Of a stretch of DNA of 6,378 nucleotides, positions 1-5,073 are shown in pieces. This DNA comes from Candidatus Rokuibacteriota bacterium. GTDB lineage: Bacteria > Methylomirabilota > Methylomirabilia > Rokubacteriales > JACPHL01. Position 1 is the stretch's first letter. Each line of letters starts with the position of its first letter. The notes beneath the pieces are model-generated. The model was not told the origin of the DNA. It ran no database searches and saw nothing but the letters and a program-made list of their open reading frames with translations. The translations under genes were made by a program, and so were the position numbers. Location: positions 1 to 6,378 of the forward strand of contig JACPHL010000287.1 in NCBI GenBank assembly GCA_016188625.1, written 5' to 3'.

Positions 1-292
1 ACCGGTTGACATCGTTCGCCAGCTCGTAGAATCCGATGTCGGCTGCGTAGTACGCGTCGATCTCGCCCGTCGCGTACTGCTTCATGGTGAGGATCGCCCC
101 CGGCAGCGGCAGGACCGCAAACCGGTAGTTCGGCATCTCGCGGTTCAGGACCGCGGCCAGGTTGGTCAGGGCCCGGTGCCCGGCTGAGCCGACGGCGGCG
201 GTCCCCCACTTGATGTCCTTCTGGGCCCACGCGTCGGCCCCCGGGGCCAGGAGCAGCCCCGTGACGATCAGGAAGAGCAGCGCCTTTCTCAT
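1..292 (-). CDS. TAXI family TRAP transporter solute-binding protein, N-terminal part (cut by window edge)
   Basis: Periplasmic binding component of a tripartite ATP-independent periplasmic (TRAP) uptake system, TAXI subfamily, which usually binds organic acids or amino acids and passes them to a DctQ/DctM-type membrane permease. About 97 residues are present. Residues 1-23 form a classical signal peptide: MRK, a hydrophobic core (ALLFLIVTGLLLA), then an AWA cleavage site before Q24. The mature start IKWGTAAVGSAGHRAL matches the usual TAXI opening of a beta strand followed by a G-rich loop. It continues with LAAVLNREMPNY and a later ATGEIDAYYAADI segment, corresponding to the family's 'L(A)SGEADLGIVQAD' stretch. 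The ATG at 292 is supported by AGGAGG eight bases upstream. The permease genes are not visible and may lie beyond the left edge. The ligand cannot be inferred. The TAXI call rests on remembered family pattern and is fairly good; other periplasmic binding families are possible. Confidence 0.75.
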   Translation of the reverse strand, partial: MRKALLFLIVTGLLLAPGADAWAQKDIKWGTAAVGSAGHRALTNLAAVLNREMPNYRFAVLPLPGAILTMKQYATGEIDAYYAADIGFYELANDVNR

Positions 293-318
293 GTCTCGGC
301 CCTCCTTTCGGTGACGGC

Positions 319-347
319 AATGTACCATGCGCCAGCGGCCTTGTCGA
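319..347 (-). promoter_or_regulatory. Candidate sigma-70 promoter for the TAXI gene
   Basis: Reading the minus strand, TCGACA (347-342, five of six matches to TTGACA) and TACATT (324-319, four of six matches to TATAAT) are separated by exactly 17 bases. The predicted start is near 312, giving a leader of about 20 bases that contains the AGGAGG ribosome binding site. This suggests the binding-protein gene is transcribed independently of the phosphoribosyltransferase upstream, although read-through is possible because no clear terminator lies between them. Confidence 0.5.
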
Positions 348-394
348 CCGCATCCCGGGCCGCGGCCGTCCGGTGACGACTCGTCCTCCACATA

Positions 395-1099
395 TCAGGC
401 GCGCGGGAGGGGGCGGCCCCGGACCGGCTTCGCCCCGCCCCTGGCCTCCTCCTCGGCCGGCTCCGCCCGGGCGAACTCCCGGTTCAGGGGGAGGCCCTGG
501 CGGCAGAGGGGGCAGTCGCCGGGGTCGTAGGTCGGGAAGTCCCGGCTCACCAGGCTGAAGACCGGCTTGCCGAGATCGACCCTGAGGCTGTTCCGCTGCC
601 AGAGGCAGCCGATCCCCGTGACCTGCCCCCCGCGCCGCTCCACGAGCCGGATCAGGAGCCGCAGGGTCTCCCCGGTGGTGATGAGGTCCTCCACGATCAA
701 GACCTTGGTCCCCTGGTCGATGACCTTGTGGAACTCGTCGGGGAGGGTGACCAGCCGCCGGGGGCCGGTGACGCCCTTGGTCGCGTAGGCGAGGATCGGG
801 CGGGAGGGGTGCGCGCGGGCGACGCAGTGGGCCAGGATCAGGGCGCCCAGCCCCGTGGAGAGGACGACGTCCACGGGCCAGGCCGCGAAGTGCTTGGCGA
901 TGACGGCCCCCAGGCCTTCGGTGAAGGAGGGCTCCGTGGTCACCAGGACCTTGTCGATGTACTCGGGGGCGTGGTGGCCCGAGGGGAGCAGGAAGTGGTC
1001 ACTGGTGCGGTAGGCCCCGGTCCGCTTGAGGATCTCGAGATGGATCTTCTCCCGGACCTCGGCGTCCACGGCGTTGGCCTTCTTGCCCGGAGGCGGCAT
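395..1099 (-). CDS. PyrE-like (orotate phosphoribosyltransferase family) phosphoribosyltransferase
   Basis: A 234-residue type I phosphoribosyltransferase. The PRPP-binding motif VLIVEDLITTGET lies at about residues 133-145: a hydrophobic strand, the acidic pair E137-D138, then TTG. The N-terminal LPSGHHAPEYIDK (38-50) corresponds to the orotate PRTase 'LxSGxxSPxYxD' segment, and VVLSTGLGALILAHCVA (78-94) to its cofactor loop. PyrE makes orotidine 5'-phosphate from orotate and PRPP, but I do not see the canonical catalytic loop (KExKxHG). In its place is YATKGVTGPRRLVTL (105-119), so the substrate is uncertain. A CPLC pair (196-199) follows YDPGD near the end, and after about residue 210 the chain becomes an A/E/R/G/P-rich tail of little information. 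The start at 1099 has AGGAGG five bases upstream. The gene probably shares a transcript with the zinc-ribbon gene 87 bases upstream. Confident as a PRTase; only moderately confident as functional PyrE. Confidence 0.85.
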   Translation of the reverse strand: MPPPGKKANAVDAEVREKIHLEILKRTGAYRTSDHFLLPSGHHAPEYIDKVLVTTEPSFTEGLGAVIAKHFAAWPVDVVLSTGLGALILAHCVARAHPSRPILAYATKGVTGPRRLVTLPDEFHKVIDQGTKVLIVEDLITTGETLRLLIRLVERRGGQVTGIGCLWQRNSLRVDLGKPVFSLVSRDFPTYDPGDCPLCRQGLPLNREFARAEPAEEEARGGAKPVRGRPLPRA

Positions 1100-1120
1100 C
1101 GAGCCCTCCTACTCCACTCG

Positions 1121-1156
1121 GCGAGGGGCTCCGCCCCCCTCGCGGACGGCTCCGCG
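1121..1156. repeat. Pair of adjacent GC-rich hairpins between the zinc-ribbon and PRTase genes
   Basis: Two inverted repeats sit side by side. GCGAGGGG (1121-1128) pairs perfectly with CCCCTCGC (1136-1143) around a seven-base loop, and CGCGGA (1141-1146) pairs with TCCGCG (1151-1156) around CGGC. They share bases 1141-1143, so they cannot both form fully. GGCTCCGC occurs in both units. There is no T-rich tail, so this is not a standard Rho-independent terminator. Possible roles are mRNA processing, stabilisation or attenuation between the two genes, or a dispersed intergenic palindrome as is common in high-GC genomes. Confidence 0.5.
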
Positions 1157-1186
1157 GGAGGCGCCGGCCCCTCGCTCCACACGCTC

Positions 1187-1381
1187 CTAAGGTCGCCGGA
1201 GATCCGCGCGCGACCGCAGACGGGGACCGCGCCGACGGGTCTCCTGGACCGCGACCTCCTCGAGGCACCGGGGGCAGACCTTCCGCCCGCCCTTTTGCAG
1301 GATCTCCTGGGGGCGGAGGATCACGTCGCACAGTTCGCAGACCGGGTTGTTGCAGAACCGAACCCGCGCCCGGCGGGGCAC
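1187..1381 (-). CDS. Small zinc-ribbon protein (CxxC...CxxC)
   Basis: A 64-residue protein with a GTG start at 1381, supported by GGAGG eight bases upstream. Cysteines C15-x2-C18 and C36-x2-C39 form a CX2C-X17-CX2C zinc ribbon; C10 is an extra cysteine ahead of it. The segment between the pairs (DVILRPQEILQKGGRKV) resembles the linker of DksA/TraR-like or rubredoxin-like zinc fingers, but I cannot assign a family. After about residue 48 the chain becomes Arg-rich and ends RRP, which could contact nucleic acid. Codons strongly favour G/C at the third position (for example the CTG, GAC, GTG, ATC, CTC run), supporting real coding. The PRTase gene follows 87 bases downstream on the same strand, and that protein also ends with a CPLC pair. 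The function is unknown. Confidence 0.65.
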   Translation of the reverse strand: MPRRARVRFCNNPVCELCDVILRPQEILQKGGRKVCPRCLEEVAVQETRRRGPRLRSRADLRRP

Positions 1382-1446
1382 CCGATCTCCCTCCGGCAGC
1401 CGTGAGCCCTGACAGCCGCCACGCCCGGTTTGCCTTAAATCATCCT

Positions 1447-1476
1447 AGTTTGTCTTGTGGCGCCGGGGCCTGTCAA
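1447..1476 (-). promoter_or_regulatory. Candidate promoter for the zinc-ribbon/PRTase unit
   Basis: On the minus strand a perfect TTGACA (1476-1471) is followed after 18 bases by CAAACT (1452-1447), which keeps the two most conserved -10 bases (A at position 2, T at position 6) but matches only three of six. A better -10-like hexamer, TAGGAT (1447-1442), lies 23 bases from the -35, which is too far for a standard promoter. Transcription would start around 1435-1440 and give a leader of about 55-60 bases with GGAGGGAG before the GTG. Confidence 0.35.
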
Positions 1477-1486
1477 CCGGATTTTC
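1475..1486 (+). repeat. Direct repeat AACCGGATTTTC, copy 1
   Basis: Exact 12-base match to 1615-1626. This copy overlaps the last two bases of the leftward TTGACA hexamer, so a protein bound here could affect the zinc-ribbon/PRTase promoter. The run of A/T bases stands out in a very GC-rich region. Confidence 0.4.
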
Positions 1487-1582
1487 GCCAGGTTCTGGAT
1501 CTTCCACCCGGTCACGCCTAGTCAGCTCCGAGCGCGCACCCTCACAGGGGGTACCCGGCCCGCGCAACCTTCGGGGGGAGGT

Positions 1583-1610
1583 CCGGAAGGGGGGCAGCGC
1601 CCCCCTCCGG
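1583..1610. repeat. Strong G6/C6 intergenic hairpin
   Basis: CCGGA (1583-1587) and GGGGGG (1589-1594) pair with CCCCCC (1600-1605) and TCCGG (1606-1610). The loop is CAGCG (1595-1599) and a single A at 1588 is bulged, giving 11 base pairs. No poly-T follows on either strand, so it is not a textbook terminator. It lies 31 bases before the tsaB -35 and outside any transcript I predict, so it may act at the DNA level, insulate against read-through, or be a dispersed palindrome like the one at 1121-1143. Confidence 0.5.
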
Positions 1611-1614
1611 GGGA

Positions 1615-1626
1615 AACCGGATTTTC
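1615..1626 (+). repeat. Direct repeat AACCGGATTTTC, copy 2
   Basis: Second exact copy of the 12-mer at 1475-1486, offset by 140 bases. It ends 14 bases before the rightward TTGACG hexamer of the tsaB promoter, a usual position for an activator or upstream operator. Confidence 0.4.
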
Positions 1627-1640
1627 CCGCCGTGCCCGCC

Positions 1641-1669
1641 TTGACGCTCCCCTCCGGGTCCGCTAGACT
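1641..1669 (+). promoter_or_regulatory. Sigma-70 promoter for tsaB, predicted to give a leaderless mRNA
   Basis: TTGACG (1641-1646, five of six matches) and TAGACT (1664-1669, four of six) are separated by an ideal 17 bases. The usual distance from the -10 to the first transcribed base puts +1 at about 1676, exactly the A of the tsaB ATG. No Shine-Dalgarno sequence precedes that ATG, which agrees with leaderless initiation. Confidence 0.6.
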
Positions 1670-1675
1670 TTGGCG

Positions 1676-2389
1676 ATGAAGGTTTTAGGCATCGAGACTT
1701 CCACGTTGGTGGGGGGGGTCGCCCTCCTGGACGACGAGACCCTGGTGGCCGAGCACACCCTCAACGTCGCCCTCACCCACTCGGAGCGGCTCCTCTCGGC
1801 CATCGACCAGCTCCTGGCAGCGGCCCGCTGGCGGCTCGGGGAGCTGGACGGCGTGGCGGTCGCGGTCGGGCCGGGCTCCTTCACCGGCCTTCGGATCGGC
1901 CTGGCCACCGCCAAGGGGCTGGCCTTCGCCACGGGGACGCCGCTGGCCGGGGTCCCGACGCTGGACGCCCTGGCCCGGACCCTCCCCTTCGCCCGACACC
2001 CGGTCTGTCCGATCCTCGACGCCAAGAAGGGGGAGGTCTACGCCTCGCTCTACCGCACCGACCGGGGGGAGGCCGAGCGCCTCTGGGGTTACCTCGCCGT
2101 GTCGCCCGAGGAGCTCTGCGGGCGGCTCAAGGGGCTTGATGGGCCCGTCATCTTCCTCGGCGACGGGGTGGCCGCGTACCGGGCGCTCCTCGAGACCGCC
2201 CTCGGGGCCGCCGCCCTCTTCGCCCCCCCGGGGAGCCGGGCGCCGTCGGCGGCCGCCGTCGCCGAGCTGGGGCTTCGGGCCCTCCGGGCGGGCCAGGCGA
2301 CGGCCCCGGCCGCGCTCGTGCCCCTCTACATCCGGCCCTCGGAGGCCGAGCTCGCCCGCGCGCGCCGCCATGCCGGACCTCTGCATTGA
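1676..2389 (+). CDS. tsaB: tRNA threonylcarbamoyladenosine biosynthesis protein TsaB
   Basis: TsaB is the ASKHA-fold partner of TsaD; with TsaE it forms the cytoplasmic complex that moves threonylcarbamoyl from TC-AMP to A37 of ANN-decoding tRNAs (t6A). The 237-residue length is typical. The N-terminus MKVLGIETST (1-10) is the family's first strand and turn. THSERLL (34-40) and VAVGPGSFTGLRIGLATAKGLA (62-83) are its hallmark segments, and PLYIRP near the end matches the common C-terminal 'P.YLR' pattern. I chose the ATG at 1676 because homologues begin right before this strand; an in-frame TTG at 1670 would add only two residues and falls between the -10 and the predicted +1. The gene opens the operon and overlaps rimI by 20 bases, the familiar tsaB-rimI pairing. 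tsaD and tsaE are not in the window. Codons 12-15 contain eight consecutive G (1711-1718). Confidence 0.93.
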   Translation: MKVLGIETSTLVGGVALLDDETLVAEHTLNVALTHSERLLSAIDQLLAAARWRLGELDGVAVAVGPGSFTGLRIGLATAKGLAFATGTPLAGVPTLDALARTLPFARHPVCPILDAKKGEVYASLYRTDRGEAERLWGYLAVSPEELCGRLKGLDGPVIFLGDGVAAYRALLETALGAAALFAPPGSRAPSAAAVAELGLRALRAGQATAPAALVPLYIRPSEAELARARRHAGPLH

Positions 2390-2858
2390 GCCCATGCGGG
2401 AGGAGGACCTCGACGACGTCCTCGCCATCGAGAAGGCTTCCTTTCCCAACCCCTGGTCGCGGCACGCCTTCCTCTACGAGCTGCGCGAGAACCGCGTGGC
2501 CGCGCTCTGGGTCGCCCGGCCCCCCGTTCCCGGGGCGCCGCCGCCGGTGCTGGGGTATCTCTGCCTCTGGGTGGTGGCCGACGAGGTCCACGTGACCAAC
2601 CTCGCCGTCCACCCGGCCCACCGCTGCCAGGGGATCGGCCGCCACCTCCTCGGGGAGCTGCTCCGCCGCTACCGCGGGCGGGGGGCGGTCCGGGCCGCCC
2701 TCGAGGTCCGCCCCTCGAACGCCGAGGCCCGCCAGCTCTACGAAGGCTTCGGTTTCCAGGCGGTGGGGGTGCGCAAGGGGTACTACTTCGACACCGGCGA
2801 GGACGCCCTGGTCATGGAGGCGGACCTCACCCGGCTGGCTGCCCTGGAGGGGCCGTGA
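2370..2858 (+). CDS. rimI: Ribosomal protein bS18 alanine N-acetyltransferase RimI
   Basis: A GNAT-fold enzyme of 162 residues that acetylates the N-terminal alanine of ribosomal protein S18 from acetyl-CoA; bacterial homologues may act on other N-termini too. IEPMREEDLDDVLAIEKASFPNPW (6-29) is the RimI N-terminal signature. VTNLAVHPAHRCQGIGRHLL (75-94) is motif A, with the CoA pyrophosphate loop QGIG. ALEVRPSNAEARQLYEGFGF (110-129) carries E112 and Y124, whose 12-residue spacing matches the catalytic Glu103 and Tyr115 of Salmonella RimI. The start at 2370 keeps the complete IxPM strand. It lies inside the 3' end of tsaB with no good ribosome binding site, so translation is probably coupled. 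An in-frame ATG at 2394 would cut the first strand and is less likely. The pairing with tsaB supports the assignment. Confidence 0.93.
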   Translation: MPDLCIEPMREEDLDDVLAIEKASFPNPWSRHAFLYELRENRVAALWVARPPVPGAPPPVLGYLCLWVVADEVHVTNLAVHPAHRCQGIGRHLLGELLRRYRGRGAVRAALEVRPSNAEARQLYEGFGFQAVGVRKGYYFDTGEDALVMEADLTRLAALEGP

Positions 2859-2859
2859 G

Positions 2860-2873
2860 GCCCCGCGCGGGGC
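2860..2873. repeat. Perfect 14-base palindrome between rimI and the racemase gene
   Basis: GCCCCGCGCGGGGC is fully self-complementary and lies immediately after the rimI stop and ten bases before the GTG start at 2883. In RNA it could form a five-base-pair stem around a four-base loop, which may modulate initiation of the racemase gene or the stability of the segment. No T tract follows. Confidence 0.5.
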
Positions 2874-2882
2874 GCTGATCCC

Positions 2883-4067
2883 GTGGCCCAGGCCTTCGCC
2901 GGACTCCGGGTCCTCGACCTCTCCCGGCTCCTGCCGGGCCCGTACTGCTCCCTCCTCTTCGCCGATCTCGGGGCGGAGGTGATCAAGATCGAGGAGCCGG
3001 GGCGCGGGGACTACGCCCGGGAGAACCTCCCGCACTACGGCCAGACCGGGGTCGGCGCCGCCTTCTTGCTGCTCAACCGAAACAAGAAGAGCCTGACCCT
3101 CAACCTGAAGACCGAGGCGGGCAAGGAGATCTTTCGTCGGCTCGCGCGCTCCGCCGACGTCCTCCTGGAGAGCTTCCGTCCCGGCGTCATGGACCGCCTC
3201 GGGCTCGGCTGGGAGGCCCTCCGGCAGCTCAACCCCCGGCTCATCTACTGCGCCATCTCCGGCTACGGCCAGGACGGCCCCTACCGCGACCTGGTGGGCC
3301 ACGACATCAACTACATGGGGTACGCCGGCGCCCTGGCGATCACCGGGCCCCGGGGCGGGCCGCCGCTGATGCCGGGGGTCCAGGTGGCGGACCTCGGCGG
3401 GGGCGCCCTGATGGCGGCCTTCGCCACCGGCGCCGCCCTCTACCACCGGGCGCGGACCGGGGAGGGGCAGTTCCTCGACGTCTCCATGACCGACGGGGTC
3501 GTCTCCTGGCTCGCGCTCCACTACGGCCCCTTCTTCGCCACGGGTGAGCTCCCGGCGCGGGGCGAAGGGCGGCTCAACGGGGGGTGGGTCTGCTACCAGA
3601 TCTACGAGACAGCCGACGGCGAGCACCTGACCCTCGGCGCCCTCGAGCCCAAGTTCTGGGCCAACCTCTGCCGGCTCCTCGGGCGCGAGGACCTGATCCC
3701 GCATCAGTACGCGACCGGCGAGGCCCGCGACCGCGTCGAGGCTGAGCTCCGGGCGATCTTCCGGACCAGGCCGTGCGAGGAGTGGCTCCGGCTGCTGCAC
3801 TCGGTGGACGTCTGCGCCGGGCCCGTCCTGGGCTTCGACGAAGCCCTCCAGGACCCCCAGCTCCGGCACCGCGGCCTCTTCGCGAGCGTCGAGCACCCGG
3901 CCCACGGGGCGATCCCCCAGGTGGCGTTCCCGGTGAGGCTCTCCGCGACCCCGGCCCGGATCACGAGCCCGCCCCCGGGCCTGGGCGAGCACTCGGAGGA
4001 GGTCCTGGAGGGCCTCGGGTACTCCGCGGAGGAGATCGCGGGGTTCCGCCGGGAGGGCGTGATATGA
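2883..4067 (+). CDS. CaiB/BaiF family protein, probable alpha-methylacyl-CoA racemase
   Basis: A 394-residue member of the CoA-transferase family III fold. The N-terminus LRVLDLSRLLPGPYCSLLFADLGAEVIKIE (8-37) is the family signature. Two activities are possible: formyl-CoA/carnitine-type CoA transfer, which uses one catalytic Asp, or alpha-methylacyl-CoA racemisation of R/S 2-methyl branched acyl-CoAs. Here GHDINY places H140, VADLGGG places D170, and GALEPKFW places E255. The spacings of 30 and 85 residues equal those of His126/Asp156/Glu241 in Mycobacterium tuberculosis MCR, so I favour racemase. It would let branched-chain fatty acids or isoprenoid degradation products enter beta-oxidation, which yields propionyl-CoA; the next gene, meaB, serves methylmalonyl-CoA mutase. 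The start is a GTG at 2883 with no convincing ribosome binding site. The gene is probably co-transcribed with rimI, 24 bases upstream. Confidence 0.88.
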   Translation: MAQAFAGLRVLDLSRLLPGPYCSLLFADLGAEVIKIEEPGRGDYARENLPHYGQTGVGAAFLLLNRNKKSLTLNLKTEAGKEIFRRLARSADVLLESFRPGVMDRLGLGWEALRQLNPRLIYCAISGYGQDGPYRDLVGHDINYMGYAGALAITGPRGGPPLMPGVQVADLGGGALMAAFATGAALYHRARTGEGQFLDVSMTDGVVSWLALHYGPFFATGELPARGEGRLNGGWVCYQIYETADGEHLTLGALEPKFWANLCRLLGREDLIPHQYATGEARDRVEAELRAIFRTRPCEEWLRLLHSVDVCAGPVLGFDEALQDPQLRHRGLFASVEHPAHGAIPQVAFPVRLSATPARITSPPPGLGEHSEEVLEGLGYSAEEIAGFRREGVI

Positions 4068-4090
4068 CAGACCGGTTGCGCCGTACATGA
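4064..4090 (+). CDS. Eight-codon mini-ORF bridging the racemase gene and meaB
   Basis: The reading frame MTDRLRRT starts with an ATG overlapping the upstream stop (ATGA at 4064-4067) and ends with a TGA overlapping the meaB start (ATGA at 4087-4090). GGGAGG (4051-4056) lies seven bases before its ATG, an ideal ribosome binding site, whereas meaB has none of its own. The simplest reading is a translational relay: ribosomes load or reinitiate at 4064, translate eight codons and restart at meaB. Alternatively it is what remains of an older, upstream meaB start after a small frame change. The peptide itself need not have a function. Confidence 0.45.
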   Translation: MTDRLRRT

Positions 4091-5073
4091 GCGAAAGCGG
4101 CCTCGCCCTGGTGGACCGGATGCTCGAGGGCGACCGGCTCGCCCTCGCCCGCCTCATCACCCTGGTGGAGAACCGCTCCCCCCTCGTCCCGGAGGTCATG
4201 CGCCGGATCCACCCCCGGACCGGACGGGCCTATGCCCTCGGGGTCACCGGCCCGCCCGGCTCCGGGAAGAGCACGCTCGTGGACAAGCTCATCGCCCTGC
4301 TCCGCCGGGAGGGGGCGTCGGTCGGGATCGTCGCGGTCGATCCCACCAGCCCCTTCACCGGCGGGGCGGTCCTCGGTGACCGGATCCGGATGCAGGCCCA
4401 CGCCCTCGACCCCGGCGTCTTCATCCGGAGCATGGCCACCAGGGGGAGCCTCGGCGGGCTCGCCCGGGCGACCCGCGAGGTCCTCAAGCTCCTGGACGCC
4501 TTCGGGATGGACTGGGTCCTCGTGGAGACCGTCGGGGTGGGGCAGACCGAGCTGGACATCATCAAGCTCGCGGACACCACCGTGGTGGTCCTGGTCCCGG
4601 AGTCGGGGGACGCGATCCAGACGATGAAGGCCGGGCTCCTGGAGGTCGCGGACATCTTCTGCGTCAACAAGGCGGACCGCGACGGGGCCCAGCACCTCGT
4701 CGCCGAGCTCCGCTTCATGGTCCACCTCCACCGGGAAGGCCGGCACGCCGCGCAGCAGCCGGGGTGGGAGATCCCGGTCCTGACCACCCGGGCCGTCGAG
4801 GGGGCCGGGCTCGACGAGCTGTTCGGGGAGATCCGGCGCCATCGCGAGCTGCTCGAGACCAGCGGGACCCTGGAGGCCCGCCGCCAGGCCCGCCGCCGCC
4901 GGGAGCTCTATGAGCTGATCGTCCAGGAGCTCCGGCGGGAGGTCGAGGGCCAGCTCGAGGCCGACGGCGCCCTGGCCGGCTACCTCGAGCAGGTCCTCTC
5001 GGGCGCCCTCGACCCCTACTCGGCGGTCGCCGAGATCCTCGCCAAGGGCATCTGGCCGCGCCCGGCGCCATGA
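4087..5073 (+). CDS. meaB: Methylmalonyl-CoA mutase-associated GTPase MeaB (ArgK family)
   Basis: A G3E-family P-loop GTPase that gates adenosylcobalamin loading and protects B12-dependent acyl-CoA mutases, typically methylmalonyl-CoA mutase, in the cytoplasm. The 328-residue length is normal. Visible motifs are Walker A GPPGSGKST (55-63), the MeaB segment VDPTSPFTGGAVLGDR (84-99), the switch-region ETVGVGQTE (147-155) and the guanine-specificity motif NKAD (194-197). FIRSMATRGSLGGLA (112-126) is also highly characteristic, and the helical C-terminus (about 250-328) corresponds to the dimerisation arm. The ATG at 4087 fits the family's N-terminus (LVDRMLEGDRLALARLITLVEN). No mutase or cobalamin adenosyltransferase gene is in the window. 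Older names (LAO/AO transport ATPase, ArgK) are misannotations of the same family. Translation is probably coupled through the mini-ORF upstream. Confidence 0.93.
   Translation: MSESGLALVDRMLEGDRLALARLITLVENRSPLVPEVMRRIHPRTGRAYALGVTGPPGSGKSTLVDKLIALLRREGASVGIVAVDPTSPFTGGAVLGDRIRMQAHALDPGVFIRSMATRGSLGGLARATREVLKLLDAFGMDWVLVETVGVGQTELDIIKLADTTVVVLVPESGDAIQTMKAGLLEVADIFCVNKADRDGAQHLVAELRFMVHLHREGRHAAQQPGWEIPVLTTRAVEGAGLDELFGEIRRHRELLETSGTLEARRQARRRRELYELIVQELRREVEGQLEADGALAGYLEQVLSGALDPYSAVAEILAKGIWPRPAP

Larger units (their letters stand above)
1382..1675. other. Divergent intergenic region between the zinc-ribbon gene and tsaB
   Basis: This 294-base non-coding stretch separates leftward and rightward transcription units. 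It holds a candidate leftward promoter (1447-1476), a rightward promoter (1641-1669), two copies of a 12-base direct repeat (1475 and 1615) and a strong hairpin (1583-1610). Two short rightward reading frames in it (starting 1455 and 1457) overlap in different frames, look like no known protein and one runs into tsaB, so I do not call them genes. No tRNA or small-RNA structure is recognisable. Confidence 0.6.

Noticed and set aside
358-367. Palindrome GGCCGCGGCC after the PRTase gene as a terminator
   Set aside because: Too short, no T tract, and such GC palindromes are expected by chance at this base composition.
728-1405. A 225-codon plus-strand frame across the PRTase and zinc-ribbon genes
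   Set aside because: It is antisense to two genes with recognisable motifs and ribosome binding sites, has a G/D/L/P-rich composition and matches no family I know.
1455-1679. Short plus-strand frames in the intergenic region before tsaB
   Set aside because: Two overlapping frames of similar length, no ribosome binding site, no recognisable sequence; one runs through the promoter into tsaB.
2136-2369. Upstream extension of rimI from 2136
   Set aside because: The added residues are P/R/S-rich and out of frame with tsaB, whose own sequence is conserved there. RimI homologues begin at about 2370.
2148-4199. A 683-codon open frame on the minus strand opposite tsaB, rimI, the racemase gene and the meaB start
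   Set aside because: Its translation is a biased E/G/P/D/R/V mix with no domain, and it spans several well-supported plus-strand genes. Long antisense frames are expected opposite GC-rich genes because stop codons are rare there.
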